In this document: positions 40,606 to 48,213 of the stretch, piece after piece
Layout: the number at the start of each line of letters is the position of its first letter
How positions within the stretch are numbered: position 1 is the stretch's first letter
From: Spirochaetia bacterium
Lineage (GTDB): Bacteria > Spirochaetota > Spirochaetia > Treponematales > Breznakiellaceae
Length of the DNA: 64,000 nucleotides
Direction of reading: 5' to 3'
Assembly: GCA_025997795.1 (NCBI GenBank)
Contig: BNVB01000001.1
Coordinates: 1 to 64,000, forward strand
Made by a program: the position numbers and the translations under genes
Notes under the pieces: generated by a model
What the model was told of the DNA's origin: nothing
Seen by the model: the letters and a program-made list of their open reading frames with translations, nothing else
Database searches by the model: none

Positions 40606-41694
40606 ATGGCTGGTAACAGTTTTGGAACCATCTTTCGTGTTACAACCTTTGGCGAATCCCATGGCGAGGCGGTGGGCTGTGTTGTCGACGGCTGTCCTGC
40701 GGGGCTGCCCCTTACCATAGATGATATAAGCCGCGAACTGGAACGTCGCCGACCCGGTGCCGGCGGAAATGCCGGGACCACCCGCGATGAAGCTGACAGG
40801 CCGGAAATTCTTTCCGGTATTTTTGAAGGTAAAACCCTGGGAACGCCCATCGCCATTATTATACGGAATACCAATCAACAATCTGCCGATTACGATACTT
40901 TGAAGGATCTCTACCGGCCCGGCCATGCGGACTGGACTTGGGAAGCCAAGTACGGTTTACGGGATCACCGGGGGGGCGGCCGCAGTTCGGGCCGCGAAAC
41001 AGCGGGCCGGGTTGCGGCGGGGGCGGCGGCCAAAGCGCTGCTGGCGCGCTTTGGCATCACCGTCCGGGCATGGACCGCCGCTGCGGCGGGTATAACGGCC
41101 CCCGTACCGGGTGAAGCGGATTTCAATTTGGATGAAGCGGAACGGAATCCCCTCCGGGTTCCCTCCAAAACAACGGCAGAAAAAATAACCCGTAAACTGG
41201 AAGAACTCCATAAGAAGGGAGACAGCGCCGGGGGCATGATCGCCTGCCGGGTTACGGGCATGGGCGCAGGCCTGGGGGAGCCGGTGTTCGGCAAACTGCC
41301 TGCTCTCCTGGGGCAGGCAGTTCTTTCCATCGGCGCCTGCAAGGGTATTGAGTTTGGCGAAGGATTTGCCGCCGCAGAACTGAGCGGATCGGAACATAAC
41401 GATGCCCCTGTTTTTCCGCCCGGCAGAGGCGGTGCGTTCCGAACCAACCATGCCGGAGGCAGCCTGGGGGGCATTTCCAATGGCATGGAACTGAGCTTCC
41501 GTGCCGCTTTCAAGGCTGTTGCGTCCATAACGCTGCCTCAGACCACCGTTGACAAAACCGGAACAGAGACGGAACTGCGTATCCGGGGCCGCCATGACAG
41601 ATGCATCGTCCCCAGGGCTGTTCCGGTGGTGGAAGCCATGACTGCCCTGGTTATTGCGGATCTGCTCCTTTTACAACGCAACGCGCAGATATAA
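40606..41694 (+). CDS. aroC: Chorismate synthase
   Basis: A 362-residue protein converting EPSP to chorismate, the last common step of aromatic amino acid synthesis, with reduced FMN. It begins NSFGTIFRVTTFGESHGEAVG with the first conserved His, and shows the family motifs RPGHADWTWEAKYGLRDHRGGGRSSGRETAGRVAAGA and RGRHDRCIVPRAVPVVEAMTALV. All the expected His and Arg residues are present, and length is normal. No other shikimate gene is in the window. It starts 3 bp after the kinase gene. Confidence 0.96.
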   Translation: MAGNSFGTIFRVTTFGESHGEAVGCVVDGCPAGLPLTIDDISRELERRRPGAGGNAGTTRDEADRPEILSGIFEGKTLGTPIAIIIRNTNQQSADYDTLKDLYRPGHADWTWEAKYGLRDHRGGGRSSGRETAGRVAAGAAAKALLARFGITVRAWTAAAAGITAPVPGEADFNLDEAERNPLRVPSKTTAEKITRKLEELHKKGDSAGGMIACRVTGMGAGLGEPVFGKLPALLGQAVLSIGACKGIEFGEGFAAAELSGSEHNDAPVFPPGRGGAFRTNHAGGSLGGISNGMELSFRAAFKAVASITLPQTTVDKTGTETELRIRGRHDRCIVPRAVPVVEAMTALVIADLLLLQRNAQI

Positions 41695-41797
41695 GTATAT
41701 TTATACGGTTTTTATAAATATTTATACAATATGGCAAAATAAACATAGATTTTCTTTCTAAGATCATTTTTTTCCCCCATAAAACAAAGTTGTGTTG

Positions 41798-41821
41798 TAT
41801 ACTAAAATAGGTTGTTAACCT
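41798..41821 (+). promoter_or_regulatory. Possible promoter element and palindrome upstream of cstA
   Basis: TATACT (41798-41803) is a good -10 box, but no matching -35 box is seen. It is followed by AGGTTGTTAACCT (41809-41821), a short inverted repeat that could be an operator or leader hairpin. The 161-bp region before cstA is otherwise AT-rich with no gene. Confidence 0.3.
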
Positions 41822-41855
41822 GTTTTTATTTACAGAACCCCAAGGGGAGGCTTCT

Positions 41856-43340
41856 ATGATTTCTTTTATCATCGGAATTGCCGCGTTAATCGTAGGTTAT
41901 CTGGTGTACGGCAAGATTGCTGAAAAAATCTTTGTGATTAAGCCGGAAAACAAAACTCCGGCACTCAGTGTCAACGACGGAGTTGATTTTGTGGCCATGG
42001 ACTGGAAAAAGGCTCTCCTGATCCAGCTGCTCAACATAGCCGGGACAGGACCAATTTTCGGGGCCATCGCCGGGGCCATGTTCGGCCCGGCCGCTTTTGC
42101 CTGGATCGTGTTCGGCTGTATTTTTGCCGGAGCGGTCCACGATTACCTTGTAGGTATGCTTTCGGTACGGAACGGCGGAACCAGTATTTCCGAAATCGTT
42201 GGAAAGTATCTGGGTAAAGGCCCCCTTTATATCATGCGGGTTTTTTCTATAGTACTGCTTATCTTTGTCGGCGTGGTCTTTGTTACCACCCCCGCACAGG
42301 TTCTACGGACCATGTTCGCCCCGGACAGCGCTTCTTTCTACAACATTATCATTGTAGCGATAATCGCCTACTATATTCTGGCGACACTCTTGCCCATTGA
42401 TAAACTTATCGGCCGTATCTATCCTATCTTTGGGGCCTGTCTCTGTATCATGGCCATCGGTCTTACCGTGATGATGTTCGTTACCGGCGAAATAGCGCGT
42501 ATCCCCGAATTTGCCTTTACCAACCTCCGGCCCGACAAGGCAACTAATATCATGGGACGGATTTTTCCCTTCCTCTTTATCACCATAGCCTGCGGGGCCA
42601 TTTCCGGCTTCCATGCTACCCAATCGCCCATGATGGCCCGGTGTCTTAAAAATGAACGGGAAGGCCGCAAGGTTTTCTACGGTGCCATGATCCTGGAAGG
42701 GGTTATAGCGATGATCTGGGCCGCTGTTACCATGGCCCATTTTAACGTAGTGGGAGTTGAGACCGCAGTAGCCGCACCGGTAATTGTTACCCAGGCTTCT
42801 GTTGGATATATGGGCTGGATTGGCGGAATTCTTGCAGTATTCGGCGTTGTGGCCTGTCCCATCACCTCCGGTGATACGGCCTTTCGCAGCGCCCGGCTTA
42901 CCATTGCCGATGCCCTTAAGTTTGACCAGAAACCGCTAAAAAACCGGCTGGCAGTGGCGATTCCGCTTTTTGTGGTGGGTACTATCCTGGTGTTTTTTGC
43001 CCTGGCCAGTACCAAAAACTTTAACATTATCTGGCGGTACTTCTCCTGGTCTAACCAGACCCTGGCGACCATTGCCCTCTGGGCCGCTGCGGCATACCTT
43101 GCCAAAACCGGCAAATCATACTGGCTTGCCCTCTGCCCTGCGGCGTTTATGACCGTGGTGGTTACTTCCTACTTCCTTACCGCCAATGAATGTGTGGGCC
43201 CGCTGGTTACCAAAATTACCGGCAGCGCAAACATTACCTACACCGTTGGTATCGTGGTTGGGCTGGCCCTCTCGGTGGTCCTCCTGGCCCTGTTTGTTCC
43301 CCTTATTGGGATTAAACAGAAAAACAGCTTGAAGGACTAG
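41856..43340 (+). CDS. cstA: Carbon starvation protein CstA family transporter
   Basis: A 494-residue inner-membrane protein with about 13 or more hydrophobic helices. The CstA signatures are AMDWKKALLIQLLNIAGTGPIFGAIAGAMFGP at 48-79, VGMLSVRNGGTSISEIVG, and IACGAISGFHATQSPMMARCLKNEREGR. CstA-type proteins take up peptides or pyruvate in enterobacteria. It is shorter than E. coli CstA (701 residues), matching the compact form found in other bacteria. AAGGGGAGG precedes the ATG. Nearby genes give no clue to the substrate, though a pyruvate-linked complex is encoded downstream. Confidence 0.92.
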   Translation: MISFIIGIAALIVGYLVYGKIAEKIFVIKPENKTPALSVNDGVDFVAMDWKKALLIQLLNIAGTGPIFGAIAGAMFGPAAFAWIVFGCIFAGAVHDYLVGMLSVRNGGTSISEIVGKYLGKGPLYIMRVFSIVLLIFVGVVFVTTPAQVLRTMFAPDSASFYNIIIVAIIAYYILATLLPIDKLIGRIYPIFGACLCIMAIGLTVMMFVTGEIARIPEFAFTNLRPDKATNIMGRIFPFLFITIACGAISGFHATQSPMMARCLKNEREGRKVFYGAMILEGVIAMIWAAVTMAHFNVVGVETAVAAPVIVTQASVGYMGWIGGILAVFGVVACPITSGDTAFRSARLTIADALKFDQKPLKNRLAVAIPLFVVGTILVFFALASTKNFNIIWRYFSWSNQTLATIALWAAAAYLAKTGKSYWLALCPAAFMTVVVTSYFLTANECVGPLVTKITGSANITYTVGIVVGLALSVVLLALFVPLIGIKQKNSLKD

Positions 43341-43348
43341 ATGATCTC

Positions 43349-43379
43349 TACAGCGGCTTTAGCTATTAAAGCCGCTGTA
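43349..43379. terminator. 13-bp-stem hairpin after cstA
   Basis: TACAGCGGCTTTA (43349-43361) and its exact complement (43367-43379) flank the loop GCTAT. It starts 8 bp after the cstA stop. There is no full T-run (CCCTTTCC follows), so it may stabilise the 3' end rather than terminate on its own. Confidence 0.55.
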
Positions 43380-43417
43380 CCCTTTCCAAAAAAGAGGTTT
43401 TGCGGTATGTTGTCTAT

Positions 43418-43837
43418 ATGAAGCTAACCTTAACAACAGTACCGGGCACAAACCGAAGCTTTGTGCGAAACCTCTTTATTTTTGCCTTTTTCCCGCTGGT
43501 TTTTTCCTGTAACTCCGGGCCGGTAGTTGTTCCCGAGGACATGGCCCCGACAAAGATCATCCAGAACGCCCAGGAAGCAACGGATATTAATAGGTATAAA
43601 ATTGCCGTCCAGTATTACCAGGTTCTTCGGGAACGGTATGACAATGTCAATGAATACCTGGCTGTGGCGGAATATGAAATTGCCTTTATCCGGTATAAAC
43701 AGAAAAAATATGCCGAGGCCCGGCAAGGGTTTGAGGTACTCCTGGCACGTTATAAAGAGGAAGGAGCAAATTTTCCGCCGCAGTTTAAGATACTTGCGGA
43801 AAAAATGCTGGACCGGCTTACCACGCTAGGACAGTAA
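43418..43837 (+). CDS. Small TPR-like lipoprotein
   Basis: About 139 residues from ATG 43418. The signal peptide ends in a lipobox (FPLVFSCNSG). The mature part has helical repeats with TPR spacing (RYKIAVQYYQVLRERYDNVNEYLAVAEYEIAFIRYKQKKYAEARQGFEVLLARY), like outer-membrane assembly lipoproteins of the BamD type but much shorter. It probably mediates protein contacts at the periplasmic face of a membrane. No ribosome binding site is evident. Confidence 0.65.
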   Translation: MKLTLTTVPGTNRSFVRNLFIFAFFPLVFSCNSGPVVVPEDMAPTKIIQNAQEATDINRYKIAVQYYQVLRERYDNVNEYLAVAEYEIAFIRYKQKKYAEARQGFEVLLARYKEEGANFPPQFKILAEKMLDRLTTLGQ

Positions 43838-43862
43838 TATAAAACACGTTAAATCCAAGGCA

Positions 43863-43892
43863 GCAGTTCCAAATCTGACATTTTAGAACTGC
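43863..43892. repeat. Dispersed palindromic repeat, copy 3 (inverted, imperfect)
   Basis: GCAGTTCCAAAT (43863-43874) and ATTTTAGAACTGC (43880-43892) pair with one mismatch around CTGAC, the reverse complement of the GTCAG loop. It lies between two convergent genes and may act as a shared terminator. Confidence 0.75.
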
Positions 43893-43900
43893 AGCGGATG

Positions 43901-44437
43901 TTATTTCGTTTTGCTCAGGATTATTTCGGCAAGGCCTTCATCTCCCAGTCCCAGGCTGATTGCCGAAGGAAAGGTAATCTTAAGCCTGGTCCGGTTCCGG
44001 TTGAGCGTCAGGGAATCGTCCCCGGGAACAGCTGCTTCCTCAATGGGAATACGGAATGTGATGGTATAGTTTTCGCTATAATCCACTCCAAAGCGGGATA
44101 ATTCGCTTAGCATGCTCTGCCATAACGCATCTTTGGTAATTCCCTGCTGCTGTAATTCCGGCAGAGCGCTCCAATCCTTAAGGAGCTGGTTTAAATCCAT
44201 AATAATGGTGATGGTTAATTCATTGCCAGATACATAGTTTAGCGAGATTGTAACTGGTAATGATGATTGGGGAATTCCTGTTTCGGCATTTTTGGGAACC
44301 TTAAGGACCTGTGAGCCTTCCCAGTTACCAATCAATTCCTCCAGGGATTGTACCTCGGTCCAGGCGGCCCGCTGCTGGGCTTCTGCCGCTGTACAAAAAA
44401 AGGCGGCAAAAATCAACACGGATATAAACTTTTTCAT
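43901..44437 (-). CDS. Hypothetical exported protein
   Basis: A 178-residue protein with a signal peptide (KKFISVLIFAAFFCTAAEAQ). The mature part has LIGNWEGSQVLKVP near residue 37 and alternating strands, resembling lipocalin-like small periplasmic proteins that start with a LxGxW motif; this similarity is only suggestive. Neighbours give no further clue. Stop codons of this gene and the TPR lipoprotein gene converge around a dispersed palindrome. Confidence 0.55.
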   Translation of the reverse strand: MKKFISVLIFAAFFCTAAEAQQRAAWTEVQSLEELIGNWEGSQVLKVPKNAETGIPQSSLPVTISLNYVSGNELTITIIMDLNQLLKDWSALPELQQQGITKDALWQSMLSELSRFGVDYSENYTITFRIPIEEAAVPGDDSLTLNRNRTRLKITFPSAISLGLGDEGLAEIILSKTK

Positions 44438-44522
44438 GCATATAGTGTCCGCCGGATTATAACACCTGTCAAGGCGGACGGAAGCGTAATAGCCAGAGAT
44501 ACTTTTGCCGATACTTATACTG

Positions 44523-45650
44523 ATGAAACGGCATTTTCTTTATTTTTTTCTCCTCCTTTGCCCCGTCCTCCTGGCTGCTCAGGCTGGTTCTGACCGGACT
44601 TATCCCGCCCTGGGAATAAATCCGGAGGATCTGCGTATTGAGCAGGGGGCGGACGGGGGCTTTCATCTTTTTATAAAGAAAAAACCCGGTATCGCTTCGG
44701 TACTGCTTACCGAATCTACCAGAGACCCGGCTCTTAAATCCGCCAACTATGCTTACCGGGCGCCGGAATGGAACCCCATAAACGGCGATGAAATCCGCCT
44801 GCTTGACGAACGGCCCATCCCCAAATCGGCCCGGATTTGGTCCCTTATCGATTCAAGCCCGGAAATTCATCCTGAGCTGGGAGAGGTCTTTCATATTTAT
44901 ATTCCCTATATTCTCTACTATGGCTATGAAAGCGGACGGCATGGCGAAGTGTATGTGGTAAACGGCATTTACCTTAATATCCGCGCCTTTTCCCTGCCCT
45001 ATGCGGATTACCGGGGGCAGTTCAGGGATAATCCCTTTACGCTGGAAGTAAGTCAGCAGCCCCTGGCGGGTCCGCCGGAGGGGAACTACATGAAGGAGAC
45101 CGAAGAGGCCTTTACCGCCATCAGCGCCTGGAGCAGTGGAAGACCGGTCCATGCGGCGGGACCCGGCGATATTGTTGACCGGATTAGGGGTATCCTGGAA
45201 AAGGAACGGGGAAAATCCATAGACCTGGTGATCTGTCTGGATACCACGGGATCTATGAAAAACGATATTGAAGAAATCCGCAAAAACCTTGTTCCGGCGA
45301 TTGGGGAAACCCTGGGCGGTTTACCCGGCCGGGTGGGTATGGTGCTTTTTAAGGATTACAACGAAGAATATATAACCAAGGTTATTCCCTTTACTGCCAA
45401 TTTGAATACAATTCAACAGCGGCTGGATGAAATTATACCACGGGGCGGCAAGGATATACCCGAAGCGGTTTACGAAGCCCTCTACGACGGAGCGGTTAAA
45501 TTTTCCTGGGAAGCGGAATCCCGGCTGATCATTCTGATTGGCGATGCCCCGCCGCACCTGCGCCAGCGGGGAAAAATTTCTGCTGATATGGCCCGGAATG
45601 CCGCCGCCGAACAGAACATCCAGGTACATACAATCATCCTCCCCCAGTAA
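44523..45650 (+). CDS. Exported von Willebrand factor type A domain protein
   Basis: About 375 residues from ATG 44523 (MKRHFLYFFLLLCPVLLAAQ is the signal peptide; upstream starts are unneeded). The N-terminal half has no recognised domain. The C-terminal half is a vWA domain with the metal-site residues DTTGSMKND, then RGGKDIPEAVYEALYDG and ILIGDAPPHLR. Such domains bind proteins in a metal-dependent manner. The DxTGS metal site is intact. No partner AAA ATPase of the MoxR type is adjacent. Divergent from the exported protein at 43901-44437. Confidence 0.78.
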   Translation: MKRHFLYFFLLLCPVLLAAQAGSDRTYPALGINPEDLRIEQGADGGFHLFIKKKPGIASVLLTESTRDPALKSANYAYRAPEWNPINGDEIRLLDERPIPKSARIWSLIDSSPEIHPELGEVFHIYIPYILYYGYESGRHGEVYVVNGIYLNIRAFSLPYADYRGQFRDNPFTLEVSQQPLAGPPEGNYMKETEEAFTAISAWSSGRPVHAAGPGDIVDRIRGILEKERGKSIDLVICLDTTGSMKNDIEEIRKNLVPAIGETLGGLPGRVGMVLFKDYNEEYITKVIPFTANLNTIQQRLDEIIPRGGKDIPEAVYEALYDGAVKFSWEAESRLIILIGDAPPHLRQRGKISADMARNAAAEQNIQVHTIILPQ

Positions 45651-45734
45651 GCCCTAAAAAAAAAGCTTCACCACAGAGAGCCAGTATCACAGGACAGTTT
45701 TTAACATTTTTGCTGAATTCTTTTATAAATTCGC

Positions 45735-45763
45735 TTGCATTATTAGAAAAACCATGCTAAATT
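45735..45763 (+). promoter_or_regulatory. Promoter of the DeoR gene
   Basis: TTGCAT (45735-45740), 17-nt spacer, TAAATT (45758-45763). The leader of about 70 nt ends with AGGAG (45827-45831) shortly before the TTG start at 45836. Confidence 0.6.
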
Positions 45764-45835
45764 CATAAAAGAAACCAAAGTGTTTCGTAAGTATTCCGAA
45801 AGCAAAAAGGCAGCCTTTGGCGTGCAGGAGTTGTC

Positions 45836-46594
45836 TTGACAGAAGACCTTAACGAGCGGGAACGGATTATTCTCAACAAGCTAAGCGCCGAAGGTTCGGT
45901 AACCGTTACCGCCATGGCCCGGGAACTGGGGCTTTCGGAAGTAACCATCCGGGGAGACCTGAAGGCCATGGAAGACCGGGGCTGGCTAAACCGGACCCGG
46001 GGCGGAGCGGCCCCGGCTTTTCACCGGGACATTCTGGAACGGCAGCAATCCCGGCAGGAAGAAAAAAACGCCATAGCCCGGCGGGCGGCGGAACTGGTCC
46101 GGAACGGGGACGTAATCATGATTGAAGCGGGTACCACCACCGCCCTTGTGGCCAAGTACCTCCAGGGTAAACGGGACATTCACATCGTTACCAATTCTAC
46201 CCTGGTTTTTGCCTATGCCCGGATGAACCCCATGCTGCAAATTACCATGACCGGCGGTGAATTCCGCCGCCCCACCGAATCACTGGTAGGCCCCGTGGCG
46301 TTGGATACGATCAGCCGCCTTAATGTACGCCTTGCCTTTGTGGGAACCGATGGTTTTACCCTGGAACGGGGAATGACCACCCACCTGGTGGAGGGCGCGG
46401 AAATCGTCAAGGCCATGAAGGCCCGGGCGGAAACAACGGCGCTGCTGGCCGATTCGGGAAAGTTCGGCAGATCCGGTTTTATCAGCGTACTGCCCCTGGC
46501 GGAAATGGACGTAATTATTACCGATTCCGGTTTAACGGAAACCGCCGTGGAAGAACTGACCGCCGCGGGAATTAAAATAGAAAGCGTTAATTGA
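45836..46594 (+). CDS. DeoR-family transcriptional regulator
   Basis: A 252-residue repressor-type protein. The helix-turn-helix lies at about 20-45 (VTVTAMARELGLSEVTIRGDLKAMEDRGWLNRTRGGA), the DeoR signature. The sensor domain has IEAGTTTALVAKYL, VTNSTLVFAYA and FVGTDGFTLERGMTTH, which bind sugar phosphates in characterised members. The TTG start is set by the AGGAG just upstream; no ATG is available. It lies upstream and co-directional with the 2-oxoacid dehydrogenase operon, which is its likely target (inference). Confidence 0.88.
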   Translation: MTEDLNERERIILNKLSAEGSVTVTAMARELGLSEVTIRGDLKAMEDRGWLNRTRGGAAPAFHRDILERQQSRQEEKNAIARRAAELVRNGDVIMIEAGTTTALVAKYLQGKRDIHIVTNSTLVFAYARMNPMLQITMTGGEFRRPTESLVGPVALDTISRLNVRLAFVGTDGFTLERGMTTHLVEGAEIVKAMKARAETTALLADSGKFGRSGFISVLPLAEMDVIITDSGLTETAVEELTAAGIKIESVN

Positions 46595-46595
46595 G

Positions 46596-46626
46596 GCAAT
46601 TCCAAAATGTCAGATTTTGGAATTGC
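46596..46626. repeat. Dispersed palindromic repeat, copy 4
   Basis: GCAATTCCAAAAT and ATTTTGGAATTGC arms around GTCAG. Compared with copy 1, both arms change G to A and C to T at the paired position, so pairing is kept. Confidence 0.85.
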
Positions 46627-46640
46627 AACCTATAAAATAC

Positions 46641-46673
46641 GCAGTTTTGTAAGGCTTTTGCCTGAAAAACTGC
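46641..46673. repeat. Composite hairpin in the deoR-E2 intergenic region
   Basis: Outer stem GCAGTTTT (46641-46648) with AAAACTGC (46666-46673); inner stem AGGC with GCCT around TTTT. It sits between two copies of the dispersed palindrome. Confidence 0.7.
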
Positions 46674-46675
46674 AA

Positions 46676-46712
46676 GAGCTGGTGACAAAATAACCGATTT
46701 TGGAACCAGCTC
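46676..46712. repeat. Dispersed palindromic repeat, copy 5 (extended arms)
   Basis: GAGCTGGT (46676-46683) pairs with ACCAGCTC (46705-46712), and AAAAT pairs with ATTTT around AACCG, the same loop as copy 2. The ribosome binding site of the E2 gene follows 8 bp later. Confidence 0.8.
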
Positions 46713-46728
46713 AATTGAAGGAGTTTAT

Positions 46729-48204
46729 ATGGCCCATGTACTGATCATGCCCCGGCAGGGGAACACCGTTGAATCCTGTATCATCCAGGAATGGAAGGTA
46801 AAAGAGGGGGATTCGGTTAAGGCGGATACCACCGTATGTGTGGTAGAAACCGACAAGGCAACTTTCGAGGTCTCCGCCGGTGCGGACGGCCAGGTTCTCA
46901 AGGTACTGCACCCCGATGGGGATGATGTTCCGGTACTGGCGCCTATCGCCGTTATCGGCGCAGCGGGTGAGGATTATTCTGCCGTTTTGGAAGAGGAGGG
47001 AACGCCGTTGTCTGATGTGACTTCCGTGCCAAATCAGAAACCAGCTGTCATCGCGAAACCGGCTTCGCCGGTTTACAGCGGCAGCGAAAGCGGCAGCGAA
47101 AGCGGCAGCCAAGCCGGCGGCGGCCAAGCAGACGGCAGTGTGTCCTGCTCGCCCCGGGCGCGGAATCTTGCTGCCAGGGAAGGCATAAGACCTGCGGGGA
47201 TCGCCGGTACCGGACCCGGCGGGCGGATTATTGAGCGGGATGTGGCGGCGGCTTTGGCAGAGCGGCCCCCATTAACGGCGGCGGCGCTTGCGGCAGCCGC
47301 CGCGGGCGCCGTTGTACCCGGTGCGGGAACCGGCCTTGGCGGGCGGGTTACCGCAGCGGACCTTGCTGCAGGAGCAGGCGCGGGCGCAGGCGCTGTTGGA
47401 AGCGGCCGTTCCGGCGGGACAATCCCGGCGGCGGACACAGTTTCCAGCGGCGAGGGGGCAATCACCGAAACACCGGTTAAGGGCATACGAAAACTTATCG
47501 CCGACCGCATGCTTGGGTCCCTGGCGGAAAGCGCCCAGTTTACCCTTAACTCCAGCGCCCCGGCGGCCCGACTCCAGGAACTGCGCAAACGGATGAAGGC
47601 CGGAGCGGAAAAAACCAATTCCCGGCAGCCTGACGGCCTTGATTTGGGGCTTGCGAAAATTACCGTGAACGATCTGATTCTCTATGCGGTGTCCCGGGTG
47701 CTTCCTGTCTATCCCTACATGAATGCCCTTAAAATTGGCGACATACTCAAAACCTACGAACGGGTTCATCTGGGCATGGCGGTAGATACCCCCCGGGGAC
47801 TTATGGTGCCGGTAATCCGGAACGCTAACCTGCTTTCGCTCCGGCAGATTTCTGCCGAAGCAAAGCGGCTGGCGGCAGCCTGTCAGGGCGGCTCGGTAAA
47901 ACCGGAAGAACTTTCCGGTTCCACCTTTACGGTAAGCAACCTGGGCAGTTTCGGCGTAACCGGTTTTACCCCGGTACTCAATGCGCCGGAGGTGGCAATT
48001 CTGGGTGTCTGCGGTATTGAGCTAAAACCCGTGGAGAACGATGAATGTATGCTGGATGATCGACATGGATGTCGCTTTGAACCGTATATCGGTTTTAGCC
48101 TGACAATCAACCATCAGGTAGTGGACGGCGCTCCGGCAGCCCGTTTCCTTAAAGCCCTGTGCCAAACCGTGGCAGATATCGATCTGCTGCTGGCTGCTAA
48201 CTAG
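46729..48204 (+). CDS. Dihydrolipoamide acyltransferase (E2) of a 2-oxoacid dehydrogenase complex
   Basis: A 491-residue E2 protein. The N-terminal lipoyl domain carries the lipoylated K43 in ETDKATFEVSA. The peripheral E3/E1-binding domain is at about 141-170 (CSPRARNLAAREGIRPAGIAGTGPGGRIIERDV), and a partial second copy (GAVVPGAGTGLGGRVTAADLA, about 188-208) looks like a duplicated remnant. Linkers are Ala/Gly-rich, with a SGSE repeat near 117. The catalytic domain ends with INHQVVDGAPAARF, whose His461 and DG form the active site. AAGGAG precedes the ATG. It forms an operon with E3 and E1. Pyruvate is the likely substrate. Confidence 0.9.
   Translation: MAHVLIMPRQGNTVESCIIQEWKVKEGDSVKADTTVCVVETDKATFEVSAGADGQVLKVLHPDGDDVPVLAPIAVIGAAGEDYSAVLEEEGTPLSDVTSVPNQKPAVIAKPASPVYSGSESGSESGSQAGGGQADGSVSCSPRARNLAAREGIRPAGIAGTGPGGRIIERDVAAALAERPPLTAAALAAAAAGAVVPGAGTGLGGRVTAADLAAGAGAGAGAVGSGRSGGTIPAADTVSSGEGAITETPVKGIRKLIADRMLGSLAESAQFTLNSSAPAARLQELRKRMKAGAEKTNSRQPDGLDLGLAKITVNDLILYAVSRVLPVYPYMNALKIGDILKTYERVHLGMAVDTPRGLMVPVIRNANLLSLRQISAEAKRLAAACQGGSVKPEELSGSTFTVSNLGSFGVTGFTPVLNAPEVAILGVCGIELKPVENDECMLDDRHGCRFEPYIGFSLTINHQVVDGAPAARFLKALCQTVADIDLLLAAN
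47077..47112 (+). repeat. 12-bp tandem repeat (3 copies) in the E2 gene linker
   Basis: AGCGGCAGCGAA at 47077-47088 and 47089-47100, with a variant at 47101-47112. It encodes SGSE units in the flexible linker after the lipoyl domain. Confidence 0.85.
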
Positions 48205-48213
48205 GAGTTAACT

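Noticed and set aside
40606..40640. GTTTTGGAACC at the aroC start as part of the palindrome family
   Set aside because: It is codons of the conserved NSFGTIFR start of chorismate synthase and has no second arm.
41701..41797. Further promoter or small gene in the AT-rich space before cstA
   Set aside because: Only a -10-like box and a short palindrome could be found; no -35 pair and no coding frame with a start site.
44516..44521. TATACT as promoter of the vWA-protein gene
   Set aside because: It ends one base before the chosen ATG, too close even for a leaderless start, and has no -35 box.
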